Made by a program: the position numbers and the translations under genes
DNA from: Dimorphilus gyrociliatus
Taxonomy: Eukaryota; Annelida; Polychaeta; Dinophilidae
Length of the DNA: 40,499 bases
NCBI GenBank assembly: GCA_904063045.1
Contig: CAJFCJ010000045.1
Span: 99,961-140,459, forward strand
Direction: 5' to 3'
The notes under the pieces: model-generated
The model's database searches: none
Seen by the model: the letters and a program-made list of their open reading frames with translations, nothing else
What the model was told of the DNA's origin: nothing
Shown here: positions 1-9,914 of the stretch, one piece after another
Position numbering within the stretch: position 1 is the stretch's first letter
Layout: each line of letters opens with the position of its first letter

Positions 1-1286
1 GTCCATTAGCCTGATTTCCTTTTCAGAATAAAGGACATAAAGGTCCTGTATACATAAGGCAATGACCTCTCTTCCATTATGATATTTAATTCGAAATTGG
101 AAATCTTTTCTGCCTTTTACCAAAGAAGTACACTTAAAATGTGCGATTTTCTCTTTTTTTGAGATTAAATGTTGCATTCTTCCTTTAGAAATTTCAGTCT
201 CATTCGGTTCATCAGGTCCAACATGTATTAGTCTCTTAAAGCTGCTTTTTCATTATTTCCTGCATTTCCATTTCTTTGTTGTTGAAATCTATTTTGAGAA
301 AAAGGTTTAAATGTATGTTCATTTTGATTTGAGTTACTCTGATTGTTGTCAAATCTCCTTTTGTACTGTTTGAATTCATTTTTGCTTTCCTTTCTTGCAT
401 TATCAAAAAATATTTTTGCTGTTTTTGCCAAATTAATATACTGATTAACTGAGTTAATCTTTCCATCTTTTTCCACATGATTAAAATTTTTCCTTTAAGA
501 CCATTCCTGAATACAGTTAACAGTTTGAAGTTCTCTAACTCTTTCAGTAACAAGCCATTTCAGTATTATTGAATGGTAGGAATTTTTCCCCAAGTTCTTT
601 ATTCTTCTAATAAAACTTTGGACAGTTTCATCATTGAACTGTCTCAATCTATCAATTTCTTTTTTGTAAGCCATAGGATCTGGATTAAATTCTTCATCCA
701 ATGCATACCAAATTTCATTTTCATTTGCCATGGAGGGTAAACTTTCAATAGCATCTCTGGCTCTTCAGTAGTATATTTCTCAGCATTCGAATTCTTTTCT
801 CCTCTGGATCCCAAAGGTTTAATTCACAAGCTGTTTGAAAGTTCCTCTTAAAGGCCAAGTATCTTTGCTACCCGAATAGGGTCTCAGCAAAGTAGTATTA
901 GGTTTCTCATTAGCATCAATTAGAAGACTTGCAATTGTCTTTTCCAAAGTGTTATCTTGAATGCCATCATAAGTGAATTTTGGTTGAGTAGGATCAGGAT
1001 TAACCATACCTTCAGGAATTGTAGCTGCCCAGTCATCAAATGGTTACTTTAAAAAGCTATTACCATCAACATTGGCTCCACTACTTTTAATTCTCAACAT
1101 TAATTCATTAATTTTTGAAAGATACTCATCTACTTCCTAGGCTCTGGCTTTGTCACTCCCATAAACCAAAATAACATTCATTGAAGTAGCATTGTGGGCT
1201 GTCACCTGTGCCTTATTTGTACTTTGTTGTATTGTAATTGTAGGAATTTCTGGTTCGTCACAACTGTAATTGTCCTTTCCAATCAT
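1..1286 (-). pseudogene. LTR-retrotransposon gag (and start of next frame), decayed
   Basis: Read on the minus strand, gag-like protein is spread over three frames: ATG at 1284-1286, a stretch around PYSGSKDTWPL (about 850-870), another around RLRQFNDETVQSFIRRIKN (600-660), and a basic, Asn/Gln-rich tail ending at 228. The order (acidic N-terminus, short helical capsid-like segment, basic tail) is that of retroelement Gag. In-frame stops lie near 1138 and 1047, and frame changes lie between 819 and 731 and between 495 and 476, so the copy is dead. A further open frame continues from about 240 to the left edge and may be the start of the protease/pol frame; I see no zinc knuckle or protease motif in it. 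The 5' LTR lies to the right, and the first 23 codons fall inside that LTR. Confidence 0.7.
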
Positions 1287-1735
1287 TTACCAACTTGCCA
1301 AAGTATGGGTCCAAATAGAAACTTTAAAGTTCATCCAAAAATAGTCTAACAAATGCAATATCGATAGAAATGAATCAACAAAACACCAGTATTTCATCGA
1401 AAGAATATTTATTGAGTAAAATGAGCTTCTAGTTCTAAACAAGCTAGTTTAAACAACTAGCTGATGGTTAGAAAACTGAACTATCAACTGTTAATTTCGT
1501 AGGGTTTATATACTCTTTTAAGGGTTGATAGTTCATAAATTTCAAAGTTGACAAAAACAAAAGTAACATTTTAAGACAAAGAAAAGTACTAAATATGGTC
1601 ATGTTTTTATTGTTTTCCTCTTCTAAATAACAGTTGAATTTCAAAGGTTGGAGAGTTGCATAAGATGTAACAATTTTAGTCAGACAAGTCCAACAATCAA
1701 AACAACATGTAGATTGAATATTTGACCATTTTTGT
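1218..1735 (-). mobile_element. 5' LTR of the retroelement (outer edge uncertain)
   Basis: The inner edge is TGTACTTTGTTG at 1218 (plus-strand reading), the same edge as the two complete solo LTRs at 4852 and 13287. The body (about 1365-1730) closely matches 26828-27181 and less closely 24296-24600, so it belongs to a diverged subfamily. I cannot find a clear TGTGCAC-type outer end; similarity to the other copies fades near 1735. The bases following the LTR in element orientation are AATAAGGCACAGG, with no obvious TGG-starting primer-binding site. Confidence 0.65.
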
Positions 1736-1935
1736 ATTCTATCTTAATAATGATATTCAATTGATTGAGTTAGTAATTTTAGCATCAGCATATAAGGAGG
1801 AAGTTTATCTGAAACTTAGAATTTAAGCATAATTGATACTTAATTGAACTAGTTTTAGTTCAAAATCATAAATTTATGGTTTAATAAATTGTAATATTAA
1901 TGCTAGGTTGCAAATAGCAATATTCTTTTACTAAT
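1736..1935. other. Short AT-rich stretch, no gene seen
   Basis: I see no coding signal; it may hold the unresolved outer end of the LTR. Confidence 0.4.
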
Positions 1936-2187
1936 TTAATAGCTATAATTTGAATAAAGAACAGAGCAAAAATCTAGAAAATTTTCTTAAGAATTGTTGT
2001 AAAATAGAAACCTTACAACTGTCAAAGAATATTGGAATTGGTGATGGAAACTTCAATTTTTGTGAAGCACTTCACAAATCTTCAAATACACTGTCAAGTC
2101 TCTACTTACTTGAATGTAATTTGAATGAAGAACAAACCAAAAATCCACAAAATTTTCTAAAGAATTGTTTCATCATAGTTGAGTAAC
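1936..2187 (+). pseudogene. Dispersed copy of the 3' end of the RING-LRR array
   Basis: This encodes one and a half RI-type LRR units (SKNIGIGDGNFNFCEALHKS, then an incomplete unit ending NCFIIVE and stop). It matches the last units of the minus-strand array at 14624-14860, in the opposite orientation. There is no start codon or RING exon upstream; the sequence simply begins inside a unit, so this is a truncated duplicate and not a gene. Confidence 0.8.
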
Positions 2188-2420
2188 TATTATATCTGTT
2201 ACTTACTTAATAAATATGCATATTTGTTTTTGAAGTCTGTAAAAGAATGATCATTAATAAAATCATCTATTTTTGTGGCTTATGAAAAATTTCTTCTTCA
2301 ATGTTTAAATAATTTAGAAAATTTAACTTCTGAAAATTATGAACTGTGCTGCTTTGGAAAGAAATATTTTAAGAAAATTGAATCCTTTTAACCACAATGA
2401 CCCAAATTTAATTATTGGGC
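2188..2420 (+). repeat. Copy of the RING-LRR gene 3' flank
   Basis: This is similar over its whole length to the reverse complement of about 14390-14624, just after the stop codon of the giant LRR gene. It includes the block with AATAAA and the GAACTGTGCTGCTTTGGAAA segment. A short frame is open in both copies, but the differences are mostly amino-acid changing, so I do not call it coding. Confidence 0.75.
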
Positions 2421-2630
2421 TGATTTATTAGAATCAACCTTTCTATATGTTCTGTTATGGATTTTCTGAGTATTAGCATTTTTTGAAAATACCTTTGTTT
2501 TTATTTTTAGAACTTTCATTTGTAAAGCACCAAGAAGTTACTTTCAAATGAGTCTAATTTTTGCAGATTTAAGTACTTCTAAATGTTCAATGTATAAAGG
2601 AAATGAGACACCTCAAATTTTCTTATGCCA
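2421..2630. other. AT-rich stretch, no gene seen
   Basis: Nothing recognisable on either strand. Confidence 0.4.
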
Positions 2631-2631
2631 A

Positions 2632-2706
2632 AGAACATCTTCCACAATGAAGGAGCTATGGTTTTCTGCATTCAGCCTTCTCCTTTTTCTCCAGACTTCA
2701 AATCAT
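2632..2706 (-). mobile_element. Tc1-type transposase scrap
   Basis: About 70 bases match 36940-37010 almost exactly (CATCTTCCACAATGAAGGAG onward), which lies at the upstream edge of the Tc1-like fragment at 36640. Only this piece is left. Confidence 0.6.
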
Positions 2707-2937
2707 ATTTTCTATTATGTAAAGTAATCCTTTTTTTTCTTTTTTCTTCTATAGTTTCAATTTTTCCAAGTTTTTGTTGAGATGTAGGAGAGAATATCTT
2801 TTAAGGTAGGTTAAGTGTTTTAAAGTGGATATTTTTAAACTTCCAAAGAAGTAGCCAAGTATAACAAGGAAAAAAGGACTAGTTTGACTTAAAAATTTAA
2901 ATTTTCAATTTGATTCAACTTTTGTGCTTTTTGAATT

Positions 2938-3050
2938 TTGGGAGAAAGATATTTATTCAAGCAATGAAAGAATATTAGTATTTGCAATTGACAATCATTT
3001 AAAACTCTTGTCTTTGGCAAAGATGTGGTATATGGATGGTACTTTCAAAT
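2938..3050 (+). pseudogene. MULE transposase fragment (first catalytic Asp region)
   Basis: The translation runs through KDIYSSNERILVFAIDN to WYMDGTFK, then a TAG stop. It aligns with the exon at 12391-12644 (KDINMNNERIIIFATNH, WYLDGTFK). The Asp of DGTF is the first residue of the MULE DDE triad. Similarity ends at the stop. Confidence 0.75.
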
Positions 3051-3394
3051 AGTATGTATCAAAAGTGTATGCACTGCCCTATGCAAAACTAGGTCAATAC
3101 TGCCTATTTCTATCAGTGCTATCTGTACAGTACAATATTGGTTCAATACTTTTTATCTATTGTACAATATTGCTGACAATTGTATATGTATAATCTGAGA
3201 AAATGAAAACTGTGAAATTGGAAATGAAAAAGTTTTTTTGATAGCATATTTTTTCAAATGGCTTGAAGATTTTTAATACTGTACATATTTAATAATATAA
3301 AGCAGAACATATCTCAATAAGTTGACATGCTGTGATGTCACCAACTTTGAAGTTTTCCCAAATGGAAAACAGTTCTTTTTTAATTTTTGTGTAG
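3051..3394. other. AT-rich stretch with short direct and inverted words
   Basis: The words GTACAATATTG and TCAATACT recur between 3100 and 3180. No coding region is seen. Confidence 0.35.
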
Positions 3395-4092
3395 AATTTT
3401 TTTTTGCATTCTCAATATCTTCTTCTCACTTAATAATTTTTCATATACATAAATTAATTTAGACTCTCTCTTTAGTTCATTAATATTTTTGTAAAATGAT
3501 TAATTTATTTCCATGATTTTATTGAATCTATTATGAAATCCTTCCAGATCATTATTCATTCGGATTGATTATTTAAAAATAGACCAAGTTTCTAGAGGCC
3601 AAAAGCTTCAAACTTAATTCTTTCAGCCAGCTCACTTTTTATTTTTTAGAATTGATTTACAATTAAAGTATGAGGAAGGCAGGGCAAAGCCATAATCATT
3701 TTCATTGATTGGCATTCTCCTTCTCTCTTTTTAAATTCTGGGCTGTGACCCAGATCCTAAAAGTAAAATAATAAACTTTGATTAAATATTGACACTTATT
3801 AGTATTTTTTCTAACCTGAAGTGTTTTAAAAATGGCTTGTGACCAATGTAAAGATCAACCAAGCATTGTAACATCTGGCCATGTATCTCTAATACTTTTC
3901 CAAATGGCCTTCTCATAGTTCAACACATTTTTTGGAACAGAGATGTGATCAGTTAATTCATTTACAATCAAAATGCACAAATTTTCATTGATTTAAGTAT
4001 TTAAAAATATAACTTACCTTGAATAGTAATTTATTAGCTTTTTGCTTTTTAAAAGTTAAGAATGGAAAAAGCAATGGCACCAGCTTCAACTA
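3395..4092 (-). pseudogene. MULE transposase fragment, several exons, broken
   Basis: Minus strand, right to left. 4018-4092 encodes LKLVPLLFPFL to NKLLFK followed by a GTAAGT donor. About 3820-3965 encodes the second catalytic region (LNYEKAIWKS, then G-stop-SLHWSQAIF). 3650-3740 encodes MKMIMALPCLPH. 3395-3570 encodes NNDLEGFHNRFNKI and ELKRESKLI. The second catalytic Asp is Asn here (GTGTTGAACTATGAG) and the conserved Cys of GCxxH is a TGA (3855-3857). Other stops and indels follow. Exon order and intron sites match the copies at 4793-7162 and 12391-14139. Confidence 0.75.
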
Positions 4093-4480
4093 TACATCAC
4101 TTCAGAAATCTTCAAATACACTAACAAGTCTCTATTTACCTGAATGTAATTTGAATGAAGAACAAACCAAAAATCTAGAAAATTTCCTGAAGAATTGTTC
4201 TAAAATAGAAAATTTAGACCTTAATGAAAATATTAGAACTGGTGATGGAAACTATAATTTTTGTGAAGCACTTCACAAATCCTTAAATACATTGAATTGG
4301 CTGACTCTGAAATCATGTAAAATCAAAGCAAAAATCTAGAAAATTTTCTAAAGAATTGTTCTAAAATAGAAAAGTTATATCTGTCAAAGAATATTGGAAT
4401 TGGTGATGGAAACTTTAATTTTTGTGAAGCACTTCACAAATCTTCAAATACACTAACAAGTCTCTATTTACGTGAATGAA
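4093..4480 (+). pseudogene. Dispersed RI-LRR fragment
   Basis: About two and a half 57-residue units read NLNEEQTKNLENFLKNCSKI, NENIRTGDGNYNFCEALHKS and so on, with a small deletion near 4325 that shifts the frame and a stop at 4478 (SLYLRE). The fragment sits directly against the minus-strand MULE exon at 4092. Downstream, 4480-4520 matches the 3' flank of the giant LRR gene with the intervening part missing. Confidence 0.75.
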
Positions 4481-4523
4481 GAAAATTGAATACTTTCAAG
4501 CACAATGACACAAATTTAATGAG

Positions 4524-4640
4524 GGTTGTTGAAAATGCCCACTGTTGAAAACGCCCACTGTGCTTGTTCAAAACACCCACTGGGCTTGTTGAAAACGCCC
4601 ACTCTGCTTGTTGAAAATGCCCACTGTGTTTATTGATAAT
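4524..4640. repeat. Short tandem repeat, about 22-bp period
   Basis: About five copies of a unit with the core TTGTTGAAAACGCCCACTG. The core AAAACGCCCAC resembles the AAAACGTCCAC core of the 16-bp arrays at 10424, 12217, 25125 and 27793. Confidence 0.85.
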
Positions 4641-4792
4641 TACGCACCATTCCTAAGCTACAAAAGTTGTTTAATTACGTTTGAAATGATAACTCTTCAA
4701 GTTGAAGTAATAGAGATGTAATTAGTTTTAACATGTGTATTAAAAAAATGTAATAGAATTATTTAGAGTAGAAACATTGATGGCAGACAGAT

Positions 4793-7162
4793 TTATAAAT
4801 GATAAATTGCTGAATATTTTTCCAAAAGCTCACCAGTACAAATATTACCATTGTACCTTGTTGTATTGTAATTGTAGGAATTTCTGCTTCTTCAGAACAG
4901 TATTCGTCCTTTCCAATCATTTATCAATTTACCAAAGTACTGGTCCAATTAGAACCTTTCAAGTTCGTCCACAAATAGTCTTAACAAATGTAATTTCGGT
5001 AGAAATAATTCAACAAAATACCAGTATTTCGTCCAAAGAATATGTATTGAGTAAATGAGTTTCTAGTTCTAAACAAGTAAGTTTAAACAATCAGTTAACA
5101 GTTAAAGAACTGAACTGACAAGCTGAGGAAATGCATTTCCTTTTATACATTTTCCAAAGCTTGGGTTCAAGTGGTCAAAGGATTACAAAGTTGAAATCTG
5201 ATGGTCTCATAATTCTCATGTAACAAAAATATGAAAGACTGTTATATCACACATATAAAATATAATCCTAAGATTAGGGCCACATGCCAAACATGTGCCA
5301 CAGCAAACAGGCCTGTCTCATCAGCATCTGGTGTTTGACCTGCATCTTTTCCATGTTCTTTGTTCCTTTGTTAATTCCCCAAGTAGCCACCATCTGTTAC
5401 AGTCAAAGAGTCTATTTCTTACGAAATAGAGTTCTTTCTAAAGTACTAAAAGCTAACTCTACGAAATAAAAGTCTTTCTAAAGTTCCACCACTATAATTG
5501 CTACGAAATATAAGTATTTCTATAGTTGCACCAGTCTAATTCCTATAAAATAGAAGTCTTTCTAATGTACCCTTATATCTAAGTGCACAACCATTTTCAA
5601 ATTTATACCAAATTTCATAAATTTTCTTTTGTATGTTGGTATAGATTTTTTTTGTATTCTACAAATCTTCTTTGCTGATAGTAGCTTTTGATAAACATCA
5701 ATTAGATCACTTTCTCTCTTTAATTCGTCTATAGTGCTATAAAATGAAGAATGTTCTTGTAAATTTCCATTAAATTTGTTGTGGAAGCCTCCCAAGTCAT
5801 TATTTGTTCAAATAGCTCTCTTAAACACTTACCAATTATTTGGTGACCAGAGATTATTATATATCCATGTTTCCTCCATGTATTTAACAAGATCATGTAA
5901 TTTATTAACCTCAGTTAGATTTCTTTTATTCTTTTCAAATTGATGCTGAATGATATTACCAGGAAGAAATGGAAGGGCTAACATCATCTTAATTGCATAC
6001 CACTCTCCTTTTTTATTTTTGTAGTCTCTACTATAGCCAAGCTCATATTGTTTTTTCAACATTAAAAATATCAAAGTTCTATTGAAAATCATTACCTTGA
6101 TTTTTCTAAATACAGCCTGAGACCAATGAAATAATCATCCACTTATTTCTGCATTTTCCAAAACAGACAAAATTGCTCTCCAGATTGCCTTTTCGAAATC
6201 TATTACAAATCTTTTTGGCTGATGATTATTTGTTAATTCACAAACTGCCTGAAAAATTTACATAGAGTAATTAAGTAAAGAATTACTTTAGCAACACATA
6301 TACAAAAACTTTGTCCTTACTTGAAACAATAGTTCATATGCTTTTTTCTTTTTGAAGACATAAACACAGTTAATAGTGGTACTTGTTTCAAAGCATCATT
6401 TTTTTTCAGAAATCCATGGATAAAGAATATTTGTATAAAAGGATTATGAGCATGTTTAAAAGTACCATCAAGAAACCATGTTTTTGTTGAGGAAAGAAAT
6501 TCAATTTGCTTATTTGTTGCAAATATTATAATTTGAAAGCTATTTTCATTTATATCTTTCCTTAGAAATCTGTCAGGTAAGAAGGTATGGTTAAGAAAAA
6601 TATTAATACCATCTGGCTCTCTTGGATGATTTTTTCTCTTCTGATAATTCACAACTTGTACACAGGATGTTACTTATGGTAAATGTTCTGCATCTGTATG
6701 CTTTATCAAAACCTCTTCTGCAAATCTTCTTCCACTTAGTATTAGATTTTCTTTACTTTTGGTTTTTAAATCACTTCTTATCAATAGCTTCTTTTCATTA
6801 TCCTCATTTCCCAAATGTATGTGTGCTCTTTTACCTAATGTAAAAGAAGATCCATTTTGATTGACACTGACAGGACATCTTTGATTTCTATTTCTTCCGC
6901 TGCAAATCCATATAGTTCTCTTCTTTGTTTTAAACTTTATATTAAAAGAAAAGCCATTATGCACTAATAAATCCTTTCCTTTCTGACTACCATTTTTTAT
7001 AATTTCAAATTTAGAGGAATCAAAAAGTTGAATACTAGATGGTTCTTTTTCAAATGAGCTTTTTTCAACATCACTAACTTCAAAATTAGGATCACAACCA
7101 ACAGTTGAATTTGTAATACCTATTGAAGGATTATCAGTATCCATCACTTGATCATAATACAA
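4793..7162 (-). pseudogene. FLYWCH-MULE transposase copy, inactive, interrupted by a solo LTR
   Basis: Transposase of a Mutator-like DNA element, minus strand. Exon 1 (6674-7162) has a FLYWCH zinc finger: SQKGKDLLVHNGFSF, then WICSGRNRNQRCPVS and a final HIHLG. Exon 2 (about 6317-6600) has the first catalytic Asp in WFLDGTF. Exon 3 (about 6115-6245) has the second in FVIDFEKAIW and FHWSQAVF. Exon 4 (5829-6095) starts YELGYSRDY. The C-terminal exon is split by the LTR at 4852-5589 and ends at stop 4793-4795 after LLEKYSAIYHL. Defects: a 1-bp deletion near 6352, TGA instead of the conserved Cys of GCxxH (6135-6137), a stop near 5828, and Gly for the catalytic Glu (NNDLGGFH against NNYLEGYH at 13145). 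No PHD exon is visible upstream. Confidence 0.85.
4852..5589 (-). mobile_element. Solo LTR (738 bp) with target-site duplication
   Basis: The ends are TGTACCTTG and GTGCACA on the plus strand, so in element orientation it starts TG and ends CA. It is flanked by a perfect 5-bp duplication, ACCAT (4847-4851 and 5590-5594). It is nearly identical to the LTR at 13287-14023. Element orientation is minus, judged from the gag-linked copy at 1218. It lies inside the last exon of the MULE copy; MULE protein similarity resumes on both sides, so it is a later insertion. The last 69 bases in element orientation keep an ATG-initiated 23-codon frame. Confidence 0.93.
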
Positions 7163-7538
7163 CTATGGTCAATAATACTCATATAATTTTTAAACAATTG
7201 TACATGTTCATTGTTGATTTAACAGCTTTAGATTTTGAAAATTGTAACATAACTAAATCTGTAGCTATTTATATTGGTGATTTCCTGATAAAAAGTACTC
7301 GAATTTACTCCCTGACTAAAAATGCTGACTAGGCAAAAATCAATACAGAATAATATTGCGAAACGTTTTGCAATAGAAGCCAGACACATTGAAACTTGAA
7401 CTGAAACCATACTATTCAATATGGCTTCCTAATTTCATAACATTTACCAAATAACTTCATATTTCTTTAAATGAGAAGATAAGTAAGTGAAATATTAAAT
7501 AAATCAGCAGTAATCTGAATCTGTGTTAGAAAGAGAAA
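7163..7538. other. Intergenic stretch upstream of the 600-residue LRR gene
   Basis: This lies between the start of the MULE copy (minus) and the LRR gene (plus), so it is probably a divergent upstream region. I see no clear TATA box or exon. Confidence 0.35.
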
Positions 7539-9341
7539 ATGTATGTTTATAGCTTACAAATGTTAAGTTTAAGAAATGTTTCTTCTAATTTATACTTAAA
7601 CTATAGAATATGTCATAATTATTCATTTAAAGTACCATATGGAATAGGAGATTTAATACTTCAATACTATTACGATAATATAAATCCAGTACGAGAAGAA
7701 GATTTAAAATTTTTTTCAAAAGAAATAACATCATTAACTGAAATATACTGCAATGAACAATCTAAAACTATTCTAAAATTATTAAATATCATTGATACGA
7801 CAAACTTAAAAGCTTTAAAATTTTCTGTTAATGAAATGGATTATTATAATGTTATTAAAATATCTAAGAATATAGTCAACTGCTCACTTGAATCTTTTAA
7901 ATTAAAATCAAAAACTTGTTTGGAAAATGGAATTGATAAAATATTTAATATTTTTGTTCATTCGTGTAATACTTTACGGTTTGTGGCTTTGATAAATTGT
8001 AATCTAAATGAGAAATATTGTGAGAATTTGGGACAAATTTTAAAAAATTGTTCTAAAATTACAGAATTTAATCTTTCGAATAATCAAGAAATGAAGAATG
8101 GACTAAGATTTATTTTTAAAAGTCTTGTGAAATCATCAAATGAATTAAAAATATTAAATTTAGGTGGATGTTCATTGGGTGGTAATCTCTCTAAAGATCT
8201 CAGGAGATTGTTGGCAAAATGTACCAACTTGGAAAAAATGGAATTATCAAATACAAAGTTAGGAGAACAATTGTTGCATATACTCAAAGGTCTTAGTGTC
8301 TCATCCAACAAATTAAAGCTAATAAGCCTGTATAATTGTAATTTGACTGAACAAGTATGTAAATGTTTTGGAAAATTTTTAGAAAATTGTTCTACCATTG
8401 AAGAAATAAACCTTGAAGAAAATGATTTAAGTGGAAATTGTTTGTTTTATTTATGCAAAGGGTTGAAAAAATCATCTGACAATTTAAAGATTATTAATTT
8501 GAGTAGTTGTGAATTAAATATTGATAATAGTAGATATGTCCAGAAACTCTTAAATACATGTTTTAAAATTGAAAGAATATATTTGAAGAATAATTTAAAT
8601 TTACAGGAAGGATTATCAAATATACTTGAAGGGCTCATGAGTTCAGCAGAAAAGTTAAAGGAAATTGATATCACATATTGTATTTTTCCTGAAACGGAAA
8701 ATGTTTTTCTTGAAAAATTTTTATCCTGTTGTTCAAATTTGGAAATATTAACACTAACTGCTACTATTCATACAGGCAGTAGAATGGAATCTGTTTGCAA
8801 AGGGCTTAAAAATTCTTCAAAGACATTAAGAAGCTTAAACACAAGTAAATGTTGGTTTGGTAGAACAAGTTTCTTTTCAATTGTTGAACTGTTTAAAAGT
8901 TGTTCAAGCCTAGAAATTTTGGATTTTGGTAATAATACTGGAATTAAACATGTATTTGAAGATGTTTATAAACATTTTCATAACTTTTCTACAAAATTGA
9001 ATGTTTTAAAGTTACAATGGTGTGGTTTGCATGATAATCATGTAGTAAATTTGGAAAAAGCTTTGAAAAATTGTTTTGGTATTGAAAAATTGTATCTTCA
9101 CAATAATCTTTTATCAGAGAGTAAATTACAGAGTATATGTGACAGTTTAATGAATTCAGCAAAGAGTTTAAAAAAATTAAAATTGGGTTATCATTATCAT
9201 ATGCCTGTTAACATTTCTACTTTCTGCAATCTGATAATAAATTGTTCAAGGTTAACTTTATTTGTTATACACAAAAACACTTATAGTGGTGATGAAATTG
9301 CTGAATTAAAGAGAAACTCAGTAAAAAGTTTAGTAAAGTAA
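7539..9341 (+). CDS. Intact single-exon RI-type leucine-rich-repeat protein, 600 aa
   Basis: A solenoid protein predicted to act in protein binding; the partner is unknown. From about residue 95 onward, pairs of alternating 28/29-residue repeats read as NLNEKYCENLGQILKNCSKI, then FNLSNNQEMKNG, and so on, the ribonuclease-inhibitor pattern with a recurring N/C-x-L asparagine ladder. At least eight pairs can be followed. The N-terminal 90 residues (GIGDLILQYYYDNINP) are not repeats and vaguely recall a small helical cap or F-box-like segment, which I cannot prove. No signal peptide, membrane segment or NACHT motif is visible. The units are diverged, unlike the array at 14.6-22.3 kb, and the frame is free of stops over 1.8 kb, which suggests constraint. 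The start is the first Met; Met at 7563 is an alternative. AATAAA lies at 9379-9384. Confidence 0.85.
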   Translation: MYVYSLQMLSLRNVSSNLYLNYRICHNYSFKVPYGIGDLILQYYYDNINPVREEDLKFFSKEITSLTEIYCNEQSKTILKLLNIIDTTNLKALKFSVNEMDYYNVIKISKNIVNCSLESFKLKSKTCLENGIDKIFNIFVHSCNTLRFVALINCNLNEKYCENLGQILKNCSKITEFNLSNNQEMKNGLRFIFKSLVKSSNELKILNLGGCSLGGNLSKDLRRLLAKCTNLEKMELSNTKLGEQLLHILKGLSVSSNKLKLISLYNCNLTEQVCKCFGKFLENCSTIEEINLEENDLSGNCLFYLCKGLKKSSDNLKIINLSSCELNIDNSRYVQKLLNTCFKIERIYLKNNLNLQEGLSNILEGLMSSAEKLKEIDITYCIFPETENVFLEKFLSCCSNLEILTLTATIHTGSRMESVCKGLKNSSKTLRSLNTSKCWFGRTSFFSIVELFKSCSSLEILDFGNNTGIKHVFEDVYKHFHNFSTKLNVLKLQWCGLHDNHVVNLEKALKNCFGIEKLYLHNNLLSESKLQSICDSLMNSAKSLKKLKLGYHYHMPVNISTFCNLIINCSRLTLFVIHKNTYSGDEIAELKRNSVKSLVK

Positions 9342-9378
9342 TTTTTAACTTGAATTTTGTATTTGAGATTTGACATTT

Positions 9379-9384
9379 AATAAA
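9379..9384 (+). terminator. Poly(A) signal of the LRR gene
   Basis: AATAAA lies 38 bases after the stop codon, at a usual distance for a short animal 3' UTR. Confidence 0.6.
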
Positions 9385-9867
9385 TCTGTTTTTTTACCAA
9401 ACTTTTGATACTGTTTAATTGTGTTTTCTGTTAGGTACATTTTTAAAACTCATTAAGTAGTTAATTAACATTCTGCAGGTGCAAGGGATGGATACAATTA
9501 AAAAATTGATTAGTATGTAGTAATGAATATAGAATTAAATCTAGCTCTTCTTGTTGAATATAGGTTCAGACAATAGTGACATAATCAAAACTTTAAAACT
9601 CCATAGCTCCAGAACCATTTGGCTGATTTGGCTGAAATTTTGTACAGTGATTCAGATCAATTGGATCTAAGCCTGTACAAGAGCTCAAATAAACCTCTGT
9701 AGGTTGAAAATTTTGAAATTTTCAGTGGTTGATTGACTATTTAAAGTGCTAAAAAATAACAGATTTCTCCAATTATTTCTACTGATTAGTGGGTAGATAA
9801 ATTTGAATGGACTATAATTGAAATATCTTGATCAAATGAATTCAATACATATGTATATTTAGGGGTT
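9385..9867. other. Non-coding stretch
   Basis: No gene is seen. The segment near 9600-9650 (CTCCAGAACCATTTGGCTGA) has the look of a dispersed non-autonomous repeat, but there is no second copy in the window. Confidence 0.3.
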
Positions 9868-9914
9868 GGGTGGGAACGTACCTGGGTGTGAATGTACCCA
9901 GGTAGTTCCCACCC
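9868..9914. repeat. Near-perfect inverted repeat (hairpin)
   Basis: The left arm, GGGTGGGAACGTACCTGGGT, pairs with the right arm, ACCCAGGTAGTTCCCACCC, leaving one unpaired G and a short loop (about 9888-9895). It is much more GC-rich than its surroundings. Confidence 0.85.

Noticed and set aside
4777-5058. Open frame of 93 codons on the plus strand
   Set aside because: It is the antisense of the LTR and MULE tail; the same frame appears at 13293-13493 for the same reason.
5284-5469. Small hydrophobic protein in the LTR
   Set aside because: The frame is not kept in the other LTR copy and has no family resemblance.
8084-8674. Minus-strand frames inside the 600-aa LRR gene
   Set aside because: They are shadows of a clear plus-strand coding region.
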